Assembly (NCBI RefSeq): GCF_003122325.1
Contig: NZ_QFBC01000021.1
Location: forward strand, 1-64,000
Origin: Rhizobium album
GTDB taxonomy: Bacteria > Pseudomonadota > Alphaproteobacteria > Rhizobiales > Rhizobiaceae
DNA: 64,000 nucleotides
Reading direction: 5' to 3'
The stretch's first letter is position 1. Each line of letters starts with the position of its first letter. The notes under the pieces were generated by a model. That model was not told the origin of the DNA and did no database searches. It was given only the letters and a program-made list of their open reading frames with translations. The position numbers and the translations under genes were made by a program. Below are positions 27,829-36,616 of the stretch, in pieces.

Positions 27829-29712
27829 TCAGTCGGCGTGGATATCGCGGTCCTTGGTTTCCGGCAGGAACAGGATGCCGATCACCAGCGTGATGCCGGC
27901 GAAGACGATCGGATACCAGAGGCCGTAATAGATGTCGCCCTTGGCCGCACTCATCGCGAAAGCCGTCGCCGGCAGCAGGCCGCCGAACCAGCCGTTACCG
28001 ATGTGATAGGGCAGCGACATGCCGGTGTAGCGAATGCGGGTCGGGAAGAGCTCCACCAGCAAGGCCGCGATCGGGCCGTAGACCATCGTCACGTAGATGA
28101 CGAGAACCGTGAGCACGGCGATGACCCCAACCCAGCTCACCCGCACCGGATCGGCCACCATGGAGAAGGCGCCGCCATTGGCGATCGTGTAGACCGCCAT
28201 TTCGGTGACGCCGTTCGCTTCTTCGGCGGTCAGGAGCTTGTCGGCCACCAGCTTATCGGCAGGAACCGTCGCCTTTTCGCCGGCACGGATGGCTTCGGCA
28301 TTCAGGCCGAGTTCCGGGTTGGCGGCAACAAAGGCGTCGAGCTTTGCATCCGCAACCTTGGCGGCGCCGCGCACCAGCGGATAACCGCCGTCATGCAGCG
28401 CCATGTTGACCTGCTTTTCGAAAGCGCCGTTCAGCGCCTTTGCCTGGTCGCCGGCGGCGACGGCATCGTAGCTGGTGACCGTTTCGTTGCCGATCTTCAC
28501 CGTTGCCGGCGAACCGGCCGGACCTGCAACCACGTCGTAAGGGACGGAGTTGCGTGTCAGGAACGAGGTCGCGATGTCGCAGGACGTGGTGAACTTCGCC
28601 GTGCCGGTCGGGTTGAACTGGAACTTGCAGTCTGCCGGATCGGCGGTGACGGTGGCACGGACATTGGCCTGAGCTTCCGCCAGAGCCGGGTTGCCGGCCC
28701 AGGTGAGTGCCTTGAACAGCGGGAAATAGGTGAGCATGGCAAGGATGAGGCCGGCCATGATGATCGGCTTGCGGCCGATCTTGTCCGACAGAGCGCCGAA
28801 GACGACGAAGAAGCCGGTGCCGATCAGAAGCGAGATCGCCACCATGATGTTGGCCGACTGGCCATCGACCTTCAGGATGTTCTGCAGGAAGAACAGCGCG
28901 TAGAACTGGCCGGAATACCAGACGACGGCCTGGCCGACGACGGCACCGAACAGCGCGAGCAGGGCGATCTTGGCATTGCGCCACTGGCCGAACGCTTCCG
29001 TCAGCGGTGCCTTCGAGCCCTTGCCTTCTTCCTTCATCTTCTTGAAGGCTGGCGATTCGTTCATCTTCAGACGGATCCAGACGGACACGCCGAGCAGGAC
29101 GCACGACAGCAGGAAGGGAATGCGCCAGCCCCAGGCGGCGAATGCCTCCTTGCCGAGGGCGATCTGCACGAGGATGATCACCACCAGCGACAGGAAAAGA
29201 CCGAGCGTCGCCGTGGTCTGGATCCACGATGTGAAGAAGCCGCGTCGGCCATGTGGCGCATGTTCGGCGACATAGGTTGCCGCACCGCCATATTCGCCGC
29301 CGAGCGCCAGGCCCTGCAGCATGCGCAGGGCGAGCAGCAGGATGGGTGCTGCAATGCCGATCGAGGCGGACCCGGGCAGGACACCGACCAGGAAGGTCGA
29401 AAGACCCATGATCAGGATGGTGACGAGAAAGGTGTATTTGCGACCGACGAGGTCGCCGAGGCGACCGAAGACCAGCGCACCGAAGGGGCGGACCAGGAAG
29501 CCGGCGGCGAAAGCCAGAAGCGCGAAGATGTTGCGCGTCGTTTCCGGATACTGGCTGAAGAAGCTGGCGCCGATATAGACCGCCAGCGAGCCGTACAGAT
29601 AGAAATCATACCATTCGAAAACGGTGCCGAGCGACGAGGCGAAGATGACTTTCTTCTCCTCGCCGGTCATGGGCCGGGCCTTGGCGCCCTCCGCAGTTGC
29701 GACATTTGCCAT
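27829..29712 (-). CDS. MFS transporter, metabolite:H+ symporter type, with a large inserted loop
   Basis: A 627-residue permease of the ProP/ShiA-like group. The start MANVATAEG has GGAGGACA upstream. The N-terminal half has FASSLGTVFEWYDFYLYG, RPFGALVFGRLGDLVGRK and GLALGGEYGGAATYVAEH, all diagnostic. Members import organic acids, proline or betaine with protons. Unusually, about 175 hydrophilic residues (about 337-514), including two cysteines, are inserted between late transmembrane helices, making it about 180 residues longer than typical members. No substrate can be assigned. Confidence 0.85.
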   Translation of the reverse strand: MANVATAEGAKARPMTGEEKKVIFASSLGTVFEWYDFYLYGSLAVYIGASFFSQYPETTRNIFALLAFAAGFLVRPFGALVFGRLGDLVGRKYTFLVTILIMGLSTFLVGVLPGSASIGIAAPILLLALRMLQGLALGGEYGGAATYVAEHAPHGRRGFFTSWIQTTATLGLFLSLVVIILVQIALGKEAFAAWGWRIPFLLSCVLLGVSVWIRLKMNESPAFKKMKEEGKGSKAPLTEAFGQWRNAKIALLALFGAVVGQAVVWYSGQFYALFFLQNILKVDGQSANIMVAISLLIGTGFFVVFGALSDKIGRKPIIMAGLILAMLTYFPLFKALTWAGNPALAEAQANVRATVTADPADCKFQFNPTGTAKFTTSCDIATSFLTRNSVPYDVVAGPAGSPATVKIGNETVTSYDAVAAGDQAKALNGAFEKQVNMALHDGGYPLVRGAAKVADAKLDAFVAANPELGLNAEAIRAGEKATVPADKLVADKLLTAEEANGVTEMAVYTIANGGAFSMVADPVRVSWVGVIAVLTVLVIYVTMVYGPIAALLVELFPTRIRYTGMSLPYHIGNGWFGGLLPATAFAMSAAKGDIYYGLWYPIVFAGITLVIGILFLPETKDRDIHAD

Positions 29713-29961
29713 TGTCTGTCCTCCACAGAATGCAAAAAATGTAGGCGTGCCGGAACCCTTGCTCTCCTCCAGGTCGTCCAGACGGACGGGCACGCTCATG
29801 ACAAGAGTGGCAGAAAACCGCGGCAAGGAAGAGAGCGCCTTTGGGATTATGACTTTAGTCTAATGAAACCATGCAAATTGTCGCAGCCTCCGGCTGGATT
29901 TCGCGGCACGCATGGCCCAAAACTGAAAGCGCAAGCCCGGCACATGAAAGGACGGCAACCC

Positions 29962-30528
29962 ATGGTGACCCTGGTCGGTATCTCCGGCAGCCTGCGCAAA
30001 GGCTCCTACAACACCGCTCTGCTTCGCGCAGCCGTATCGCTGATGCCGGACGGTGCGGCGCTCGACGCACAGACCATCCACGGCATTCCGCTCTACGACG
30101 GCGATCTGGAAGCACAATCGGGGATTCCCGCCGCGGTTTCGGCCCTCAAGGAGAAGGTGGCCGCCGCCGACGGGCTCATCATTGTCACGCCGGAATACAA
30201 CAACTCCCTGCCAGGCCCGCTGAAGAACGCCATCGACTGGATGACGCGGCCGAGTGCCGACATCGCCCGCATCTTCGGCGATCGCCCCGTCGCGGTGCTC
30301 GGCGCCTCGCCCGGCAATTTCGGCACGATCCTGTCGCAGGACGCCTGGCTGCCGGTGCTGCGCACGCTCAAAGCCCGCGCCTGGTTCGGCGGCCGCCTGA
30401 TGGTGCCGCATGCCGGCGCGGCATTCGATGCCTCCGGCGCACTCATCGACGACAAGATCCGCGAGCGGCTTGCGGAATTCCTGGTCGGCTTCGTCGCCTT
30501 CATCGAGGAAACAAAGTCCGGCGCGTAA
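29962..30528 (+). CDS. NADPH-dependent FMN reductase family protein
   Basis: A 188-residue flavodoxin-fold protein: TLVGISGSLRKGSYN is the FMN phosphate-binding loop and PEYNNSLPGPLKNAIDWM the isoalloxazine-binding region. Related proteins reduce FMN, quinones, azo dyes or chromate with NADPH. ATG 29962 follows AAAGGA; the ATG at 29944 is an alternative. It is divergent from the MHS transporter with a 249-base gap that should hold both promoters. Confidence 0.85.
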   Translation: MVTLVGISGSLRKGSYNTALLRAAVSLMPDGAALDAQTIHGIPLYDGDLEAQSGIPAAVSALKEKVAAADGLIIVTPEYNNSLPGPLKNAIDWMTRPSADIARIFGDRPVAVLGASPGNFGTILSQDAWLPVLRTLKARAWFGGRLMVPHAGAAFDASGALIDDKIRERLAEFLVGFVAFIEETKSGA

Positions 30529-30836
30529 AAGACCGGCTTGCCGCTGGCCGGCAAAGCGACTTGACTCCGCGGCAAAAAATCGTAATAGCAGCAGCGGAAA
30601 AGGAAACCGTACATGATCCTGCGCGATGTCATCGCTGACCGGAATCACCTGGCACGATCTGCCGGGCGGATGTCTCCTGCTCCGGTTTCTTCCAAAACCA
30701 AGGCCAAAACGACGACGAAAACCGTCTGACGTCTCTGGCCTGCCGCTCTCTCCCCGGCTCGGCCGGGGATCGGAAACCGCGTTTTTCGCGGCTTCCCCTC
30801 ACCAGCCCGCGGAGAGAAGAGAAAGAGAGCTTAAAC
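30529..30836 (+). other. Leader region between the FMN reductase gene and asd
   Basis: About 310 bases. A GC-rich imperfect hairpin near 30536-30558 (CTTGCCG...CGGCAAAG) may end the previous transcript, though it lacks a T run. A possible 38-codon ORF (30613-30729) is listed separately. A second palindrome (CCCCGGCTCGGCCGGGG) lies near 30754-30770, 70 bases before asd. Confidence 0.45.
30613..30729 (+). CDS. Possible 38-residue peptide upstream of asd
   Basis: An ATG 6 bases after an AAGGAAA site opens a 38-codon frame (MILRDVIADRNHLARSAG, ending in a Lys/Thr-rich SSKTKAKTTTKTV). It is not hydrophobic and has no known family. It could be a small protein or simply chance in a GC-rich region. 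It lies 107 bases before asd on the same strand. Confidence 0.3.
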   Translation: MILRDVIADRNHLARSAGRMSPAPVSSKTKAKTTTKTV

Positions 30837-31871
30837 ATGGGTTTCAAGGTAGCAGTCGCGGGAGCAACCGGTAATGTCGGCCGGGAAATGCTCAATATCC
30901 TCGCCGAGCGCGGTTTCCCCGCCGATGAAGTGGTGGCTCTCGCCTCCGCCCGTTCGCAGGGCACGGAAGTTTCCTTCGGCGACAGGACTCTGAAGGTTTC
31001 CAACCTCGAGAACTACGATTTCTCCACCACCGACATTTGCCTGATGTCGGCCGGCGGCGACGTATCCAAGAAGTGGTCGCCGAAGATCGGCGCGCAGGGC
31101 TGCGTCGTCATCGACAACTCGTCTGCCTGGCGCTACGACGCCGAGGTGCCGCTGATCGTTCCGGAAGTCAATCCGGATGCCGTTGCCGGCTTCACCAAGA
31201 AGAACATCATCGCCAACCCGAATTGCTCCACGGCGCAGCTCGTCGTCGCGCTGAAGCCGCTGCACGACTTCGCCAAGATCAAGCGTGTCGTCGTCTCGAC
31301 CTACCAGTCGGTCTCCGGCGCCGGCAAGGACGGCATGGACGAGCTGTTCAACCAGACGCGCGCCGTCTTCGTTGCCGATCCGATCGAGAACAAGAAGTTC
31401 ACCAAGCGCATCGCCTTCAACGTCATCCCGCACATCGACGTGTTCATGGAAGACGGCTACACCAAGGAAGAATGGAAGGTGCTGGCCGAAACCAAGAAGA
31501 TGCTCGATCCGAAGATCAAGGTCACCTGCACGGCCGTGCGCGTGCCCGTCTTCATCGGCCATTCCGAATCGGTCAACATCGAATTCGAAAACGAGATCAC
31601 CGCCGACCAGGCCCGCGACATCCTGCGCGAGGCACCGGGTTGCCTCGTCATCGACAAGCGCGAGAACGGCGGCTACGTCACCCCGTACGAATCCGCCGGC
31701 GAGGACGCCACGTATATTTCACGAATCCGTGAAGATGCGACGGTCGAGAACGGCCTCAACATCTGGGTCGTTTCCGACAACCTGCGCAAGGGTGCTGCCC
31801 TCAACGCAATACAAATCGCCGAATTGCTGGTCAACCGCGGCCTGATCAAGGCCAAGAAGCAGGCGGCCTGA
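30837..31871 (+). CDS. asd: Aspartate-semialdehyde dehydrogenase
   Basis: It reduces aspartyl phosphate to the semialdehyde, the branch point for lysine/diaminopimelate, threonine and methionine. The 344-residue protein starts MGFKVAVAGATGNVGREML (NADP-binding loop). The active cysteine is in NPNCSTAQLV, and the later histidine in VTCTAVRVPVFIGHSESV. The start follows AGAGAGC. A terminator hairpin closes the gene at 31898-31937. Confidence 0.96.
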   Translation: MGFKVAVAGATGNVGREMLNILAERGFPADEVVALASARSQGTEVSFGDRTLKVSNLENYDFSTTDICLMSAGGDVSKKWSPKIGAQGCVVIDNSSAWRYDAEVPLIVPEVNPDAVAGFTKKNIIANPNCSTAQLVVALKPLHDFAKIKRVVVSTYQSVSGAGKDGMDELFNQTRAVFVADPIENKKFTKRIAFNVIPHIDVFMEDGYTKEEWKVLAETKKMLDPKIKVTCTAVRVPVFIGHSESVNIEFENEITADQARDILREAPGCLVIDKRENGGYVTPYESAGEDATYISRIREDATVENGLNIWVVSDNLRKGAALNAIQIAELLVNRGLIKAKKQAA

Positions 31872-31897
31872 TACGCTTTAGAAACCATTATCGAATA

Positions 31898-31937
31898 AAA
31901 GCTTCGCATGTCCCGTTCCGGGACTGCGGAGCTTTTC
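31898..31937 (+). terminator. Terminator after asd
   Basis: Imperfect stem AAAAGCTTCGCA..GTCCC against GGGAC.TGCGGAGCTTTT with a short loop, ending in TTTT. Confidence 0.65.
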
Positions 31938-32080
31938 CTTTACATGCCCGAGGTAATGATTTTCTATTCATCGCGAGCTTGCAGCACGATGTACTGGCGT
32001 TCTGTTGAGGCAACGACGATAGGTATGGCCGTTACCGGCATGTTTCAAACACGATCGAAGATCTGAACACGGGGTTTTTC

Positions 32081-32902
32081 ATGCGCGTCAAGAACATGGT
32101 CCTGGCGGCACTTGCGGGCGCGGCGGCCTTCGTCGCGGCCCCGATGGCCGCTTCCGCCGCCCAATGCGGCAACAATGCCGCCGGCTTCTCGGCCTGGGTC
32201 GACGATTTCCAGCGGCAGGCAGCCGGCCAGGGTGTCAGCGCCTCCGTGCTCAAGAAAGCGTTTGCCGGCGTACAATACAACACCGCCACCATTCGCGCCG
32301 ACCGCGGCCAGAAGAGCTTCAAGCTGTCCTTCGAACAGTTCATGCAGAAGCGCGGCGGCCAGGCGATCATCTCCCGCGGTCGCAGCATGAAAAAGAGCAA
32401 TGCGGCGCTGTTTGCCCGCATCGAGCAGCGCTACGGCGTGCCGGCCGGCCCGCTTCTGGCCATCTGGGGCATGGAGACCGGTTTTGGCGGCTTCCTCGGC
32501 AAGGAGCACACGCTGTCGGCCGTCGCCACCCTGGCCTATGACTGCCGCCGTTCCGACTTCTTCACCGACCAGCTCTATGCAGCCTTGCAACTCGTCGGCA
32601 ACGGTTCGCTGAGCCCGAACGCCCGCGGCGCGGCACACGGTGAAATCGGCCAGACACAGTTCCTGCCGCGCAACGTCGTCCGCTACGGCGTCGATGGCGA
32701 CGGCAACGGCCGCATCGACCTCGTCGGTTCGAAGGCGGACGCGCTTGCGTCCACCGCCAACTTCCTGCGCGGCCACGGCTGGAGCCGCGGCGGCGGCTAT
32801 CAGCCGGGCGAGACGAATTTCAGTGCCTTGCAGGGCTGGAACGCCGCATCGGTCTATCAGCGCGCCATCGCCCATATCGGTGCCCAGATCGACGGTCAGT
32901 AA
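32081..32902 (+). CDS. MltB-type lytic murein transglycosylase
   Basis: A 273-residue periplasmic enzyme that cleaves the glycan strand of murein to 1,6-anhydro products. A signal peptide (MRVKNMVLAALAGAAAFVAA) ends near AASAA. The SLT_2 domain includes the catalytic glutamate E132 in WGMETGFGGFLG, and GEIGQTQFLPRNVVRY forms the substrate groove. It lacks the lipobox and peptidoglycan-binding tail of longer relatives, so it is likely soluble. A good terminator follows. Confidence 0.88.
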   Translation: MRVKNMVLAALAGAAAFVAAPMAASAAQCGNNAAGFSAWVDDFQRQAAGQGVSASVLKKAFAGVQYNTATIRADRGQKSFKLSFEQFMQKRGGQAIISRGRSMKKSNAALFARIEQRYGVPAGPLLAIWGMETGFGGFLGKEHTLSAVATLAYDCRRSDFFTDQLYAALQLVGNGSLSPNARGAAHGEIGQTQFLPRNVVRYGVDGDGNGRIDLVGSKADALASTANFLRGHGWSRGGGYQPGETNFSALQGWNAASVYQRAIAHIGAQIDGQ

Positions 32903-32928
32903 TCGCCGCGAAATCTTCAACGATCTGC

Positions 32929-32953
32929 AAACCCCGCCCTCCAGCGGGGTTTT
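32929..32953 (+). terminator. Terminator after the transglycosylase gene
   Basis: A 9-bp stem AAACCCCGC/GCGGGGTTT with a CCTCCA loop and T tail; it lies between two convergent genes and may serve both. Confidence 0.8.
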
Positions 32954-33022
32954 GTTTATGGGGCTTCGCGTCTGGATGAAAGCTGAGCCTTGTCGGCCGG
33001 CACCGGATGAAAAAGGGCCGCT

Positions 33023-34615
33023 TCACGCCATGCGCTTGCGCGACCGGTCCTGATTGTCGGGAATGAAGGCATCCGCCACCACCCGGTTGCGGCCGGGGAG
33101 CTTGGCGGCATAAAGAGCCAGATCCGCCCGCTTGATCAGCGGTTCGAGAACATGGCGGCCGGATTTTTCCTCGCGTCCGGCACATCCGAAGCTGGCGCTT
33201 ATCTTCAGCTTTTCGCTGTTGGGCAGGGCGATCTCCGCCGCCTCGATGGCGATCCGGACCTTTTCAGCAATCCGCGACGCTTCTTCGATGGTGCAATCGG
33301 GCAGAAGTGCCAGGAACTCCTCGCCGCCATGGCGCACCAGCAGATCGAAATTGCGGAAATTCCGCCGTGCGACGAGGGCGATCTCTTTCAGGACCACATC
33401 GCCGGCATCGTGGCCATGCGCATCGTTGACCTGCTTGAAATGGTCGAGATCGAACAGGACGATCGAGACCCAGCGCAGGCCGACCGCCTGGCTGAGGATC
33501 GTCACGGCAGCCTGTTCGAAACCGCGGCGATTGTAGAGTCCCGTCAAAAGATCGGTTTGGGCGGCACTGCGCAACTCGTTGATCAGGATTTCACGTTCCC
33601 GGGTCAGCCTGCCGACCAGGTTGACGCCGCGCGCTGCAAGGATGATGACGACTGCCACGAGCACCAGCAGCGTTACCGATATGCCGAGCACCAGCATCAG
33701 GTGGAGACGGGCACGCGCCGCCAGGTCGTCGCCGGACTTGCGGATGTCGGCGATTTCTTCACCGATCTTCGCCCGCCAGAAATCGAACCGCACCTTCTGG
33801 AGCTTATCCCATTCGTTGACCGAATCATGAGCCAAAGGCAGGACGTTCGCGAGTACGGCCTGCGCGAATCGCTCGATCTTCTTTCCGGTCTCCGACTGCT
33901 CGAAGGCCATGATATCGTTGATGACCGGCGTGTCGGTGTGATATCGTAACTGGCTGATGCCGGCGCGATGCAGGGCCTGGGCTGTCGCCAGGGCATCACG
34001 GTCGGCGACGTCGAGACCGTTTTCGGCCAGGCTGCGGCGAACGAGGAAGTTCGTCACCAGCCCGCCCTGATGGGTCGTGAGGATGTTGAAGAACTCGACC
34101 GACTTATGCAGCAGCGTCCTGTCCGTGATCCGCGTCCCCAGGAAATCCACCACTTCGAGCTGGATCAGGGCCGAAGGACGATAGGCCCCGATGATTTCCC
34201 GCACCGACGCCTCGCCGGCATCGACCTTCGCCCGGAAAGCAAGAATGTTCTGGTGGGTTTCCTTCCAGCTCTCCAGCAGTTGCTCGAGCCTGTCATCGAC
34301 GATCACCGCGTCGGACACGGCAAAATAAAAATCCTGGCGCGCCTGGTCCATCGCCATGCGCGCCTCGTGCATCGCCGACGTGGTTCGAGGGCTATCGTCG
34401 GCCAGATAGGCGATCGTCGTACGGGCCTCCTGCGGCAGGGCCGAGGCGGCGATGGAGCCGGCCTGCGACAGGAGGTCGGCGTAATGCTTGTCCTCGTCGA
34501 GCGCCAGATATTCCAGGTAGGAGGTGCGCACCACGGCGATGGAACCGATGAGCATGAACAGCGACGGCAAGAAAATCGCCGCCATCACCACGTTCTTGAT
34601 GGTCGTCAGGTTCAT
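33023..34615 (-). CDS. Membrane-bound diguanylate cyclase (GGDEF)
   Basis: About 530 residues. A transmembrane segment near 8-30, a periplasmic region of about 270 residues without a recognised domain, a second helix near 305-330 (LGISVTLLVLVAVVIILAAR) and a C-terminal GGDEF domain. The active site is GGEEF (430-434). The inhibitory I-site RNFD lies five residues before it, so product inhibition is likely. It makes cyclic di-GMP. ATG 34645 is an alternative start. No EAL domain is present. The sensed signal is unknown. Confidence 0.88.
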   Translation of the reverse strand: MNLTTIKNVVMAAIFLPSLFMLIGSIAVVRTSYLEYLALDEDKHYADLLSQAGSIAASALPQEARTTIAYLADDSPRTTSAMHEARMAMDQARQDFYFAVSDAVIVDDRLEQLLESWKETHQNILAFRAKVDAGEASVREIIGAYRPSALIQLEVVDFLGTRITDRTLLHKSVEFFNILTTHQGGLVTNFLVRRSLAENGLDVADRDALATAQALHRAGISQLRYHTDTPVINDIMAFEQSETGKKIERFAQAVLANVLPLAHDSVNEWDKLQKVRFDFWRAKIGEEIADIRKSGDDLAARARLHLMLVLGISVTLLVLVAVVIILAARGVNLVGRLTREREILINELRSAAQTDLLTGLYNRRGFEQAAVTILSQAVGLRWVSIVLFDLDHFKQVNDAHGHDAGDVVLKEIALVARRNFRNFDLLVRHGGEEFLALLPDCTIEEASRIAEKVRIAIEAAEIALPNSEKLKISASFGCAGREEKSGRHVLEPLIKRADLALYAAKLPGRNRVVADAFIPDNQDRSRKRMA

Positions 34616-34749
34616 GAACGGTTTCCGCCGATAAGACAACTGCATGGAAGACCGTCACGCGCGAAACCGCCCTCGACATGAAATTCTTCCGGATACGAAA
34701 ACTAGCCCTCCGCCGTTAAGAACATCTGAACGCATGGACACGCCGCGCG

Positions 34750-35442
34750 CTAGGCGTCCGGCGGCGCAACCACGTCTTGTTCCGGCTCGGAAACGACTTC
34801 TTCGAGGTCGGGACGACGAAAATCGCCGGTCTTGGCGTCCATGATCCACAATTCGCCGTTGGAAATATCGAACCACGCCCCATGCACCTGCAATTTGCCG
34901 CGCTCCTCCAGGATGCTGACACAGGGGAAGGTCCGAAGATTCCTGATCGAGTTGCGGATCGAGACGCGCTCCAGCGCCGTCTGCCGCTCGCTTGCGGTCA
35001 TGACGTCGTTGCTCTGGATCTGCTCGGCCGCCGGTTTCAGGAGGCTCATCCAGCGACCGATGAAATCGCCCGGCGACAGCGGCTCGGCCGCCGGATCGAG
35101 CGCGGCCTGGATGCCGCCGCAGCGACCGTGGCCCATGACGACGATATCCTTGACCCGCAGCGATTGAACAGCATATTCGAGGGCTGCGGACGTCGCATGG
35201 AAATGCCCGTCCGGCTCATAGGGCGGGATCATGTTGGCAACGTTGCGCATGACGAAAAGCTCGCCGGGCCGGCTGCCGAAGATGATCTCCGGCGCGGCGC
35301 GGGAGTCACAACAGGCAATGAGAAGAATCTGCGGTTTCTGGCCGTTTTCCGCCAGAGCGCGATACCGTTCGCGTTCCTCGATGTAACGACCGTCCATGAA
35401 ATTTCTGTAGCCGTCCAGGAGCGGCGAAGGAAAACGATGCAT
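34750..35442 (-). CDS. Beta-class carbonic anhydrase
   Basis: A 230-residue cytoplasmic enzyme that interconverts CO2 and bicarbonate. The zinc ligands are visible: cysteine in CCDSR (44-48, with the Asp-Arg dyad), then histidine and cysteine in MGHGRCGG near 103-110. An acidic, proline-ended tail (EEVVSEPEQDVVAPPDA) is unusual but probably disordered. It lies between the GGDEF gene and pyridoxal kinase, each on the minus strand with gaps of 53-134 bases, so shared transcription is possible but not clear. Confidence 0.93.
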   Translation of the reverse strand: MHRFPSPLLDGYRNFMDGRYIEERERYRALAENGQKPQILLIACCDSRAAPEIIFGSRPGELFVMRNVANMIPPYEPDGHFHATSAALEYAVQSLRVKDIVVMGHGRCGGIQAALDPAAEPLSPGDFIGRWMSLLKPAAEQIQSNDVMTASERQTALERVSIRNSIRNLRTFPCVSILEERGKLQVHGAWFDISNGELWIMDAKTGDFRRPDLEEVVSEPEQDVVAPPDA

Positions 35443-35495
35443 GGTTCTGGGGATCCTTCTTTCACGTCATTAACGATTGTCGCGGCACGCCGGGC

Positions 35496-36371
35496 TCAGC
35501 GCTTGCGCTGCTGGGCCGGATGGACGAGGCGGCGCATCTGCACCATCGCCATCGGCGTCGACAGGCTTGCCAGATCGCTTTCCAGCGTCAACTCGTCACT
35601 GCCCCGCTTGGCCGTGCGTGCCAGGATTTCGTAGACCGAGGCCGTTGCGAGCTGCAAGGCCTTTTCCTCGTCGACCCCGTCCAGAAGCCGCGCCAGGAAA
35701 ACGGCGGCAAGCAGGTCGCCGAGCCCGTTCGGCGGATTGTCGATCAGCCGGTGTTCGGCAAGCAGCGCATGGCGGCCGGAAAGATAAAGATTGCCCGTGC
35801 CGCCGGCCATCATCGGCACGGCGGACGTCACCAGCATGCGCGGCGGCCCCAGCGACAGGGCCGCATCCATGATTGCGGTGTTGTCGTCCAGCTGCGAACC
35901 GACCATCCAGGCAAGCTCGTAGCGGTTCGGCGTCGCCAGCGACGCCAGCGGGATCAACTGGTCGCGAACGACCGTCGCCGTCGCCTCGGCGATGTAGAGG
36001 CCGCCGAGATCACCCATCACCGGATCGCAGACATACATCAGATCCGGCTTCTTTTCCTTGAGCGCCGTCACCAGCCGCGCCACGGCATGCGCCTGGGCCG
36101 GGTTGGCGAAATAACCCGACAGCACTGCCGAGACCTCGTCGATCCACGGCGCACGGATGAGGTCGTCGATCGCCTTGTCGAAATCGCCTTCCGGAAAGGT
36201 AAGCCGGGTTGCAGGTCCGCGGCCGGGATGCCAGGGCAAAACGATGGTCGGCATCGCCCAGACCGGAAAGCCGAGAGCCTCCAGGCCGAGGACGGCTGCC
36301 CGATTTCCAACCGAACCGCGGATCACATGGCTGGAGATGACAATGACCGCGCCGCGCTTATCTTCGCTCAT
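35496..36371 (-). CDS. pdxY: Pyridoxal kinase
   Basis: A 291-residue ribokinase-fold enzyme that phosphorylates pyridoxal to PLP in the salvage route. It has VISSHVIRGSVGNRAA (substrate loop), CDPVMGDLGGLYIAE and TPNRYELAWMVGSQLDDNT. The C-terminal NPPNGLGDLLAAVFLARLLD holds the anion hole and catalytic aspartate. ATG 36371 follows GGAAGAGG; an in-frame ATG at 36392 is weaker. PdxK-type enzymes also accept pyridoxine, so specificity is not certain. Confidence 0.88.
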   Translation of the reverse strand: MSEDKRGAVIVISSHVIRGSVGNRAAVLGLEALGFPVWAMPTIVLPWHPGRGPATRLTFPEGDFDKAIDDLIRAPWIDEVSAVLSGYFANPAQAHAVARLVTALKEKKPDLMYVCDPVMGDLGGLYIAEATATVVRDQLIPLASLATPNRYELAWMVGSQLDDNTAIMDAALSLGPPRMLVTSAVPMMAGGTGNLYLSGRHALLAEHRLIDNPPNGLGDLLAAVFLARLLDGVDEEKALQLATASVYEILARTAKRGSDELTLESDLASLSTPMAMVQMRRLVHPAQQRKR

Positions 36372-36563
36372 GGGACCTCTTCCGATCTGCACCAGCAGCG
36401 TTGTTCATCCCTTTCGGCCGTCGATGTCAACCGCATTCACAAAATGATGAACTTCTTCTCCTATCTACAGGAAGAGGCCGGAAAATCAAAAAATTGCGCG
36501 GCTGCGGCTACCCTTGCCGTTTCGAGGTCATAATTTTTTAAAAATCGGCGTTTCCATCATGAT

Positions 36564-36592
36564 TTGACAATCATTTATTCGCAATTTGACTA
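36564..36592 (+). promoter_or_regulatory. Weak candidate promoter of the glutamate dehydrogenase gene
   Basis: A consensus -35 TTGACA (36564-36569) with a 17-base spacer to TGACTA (36587-36592), which is a poor -10. The region is AT-rich and lies 25 bases before the start codon. The rest of the 36372-36616 gap shows no other signal I can support. Confidence 0.3.
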
Positions 36593-36616
36593 AACTTCGC
36601 CGAACCGCATGGGGGA

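Noticed and set aside
27628-29961. 966-codon plus-strand frame reaching the FMN reductase
   Set aside because: Antisense to the MHS transporter; the reductase has its own start at 29962.
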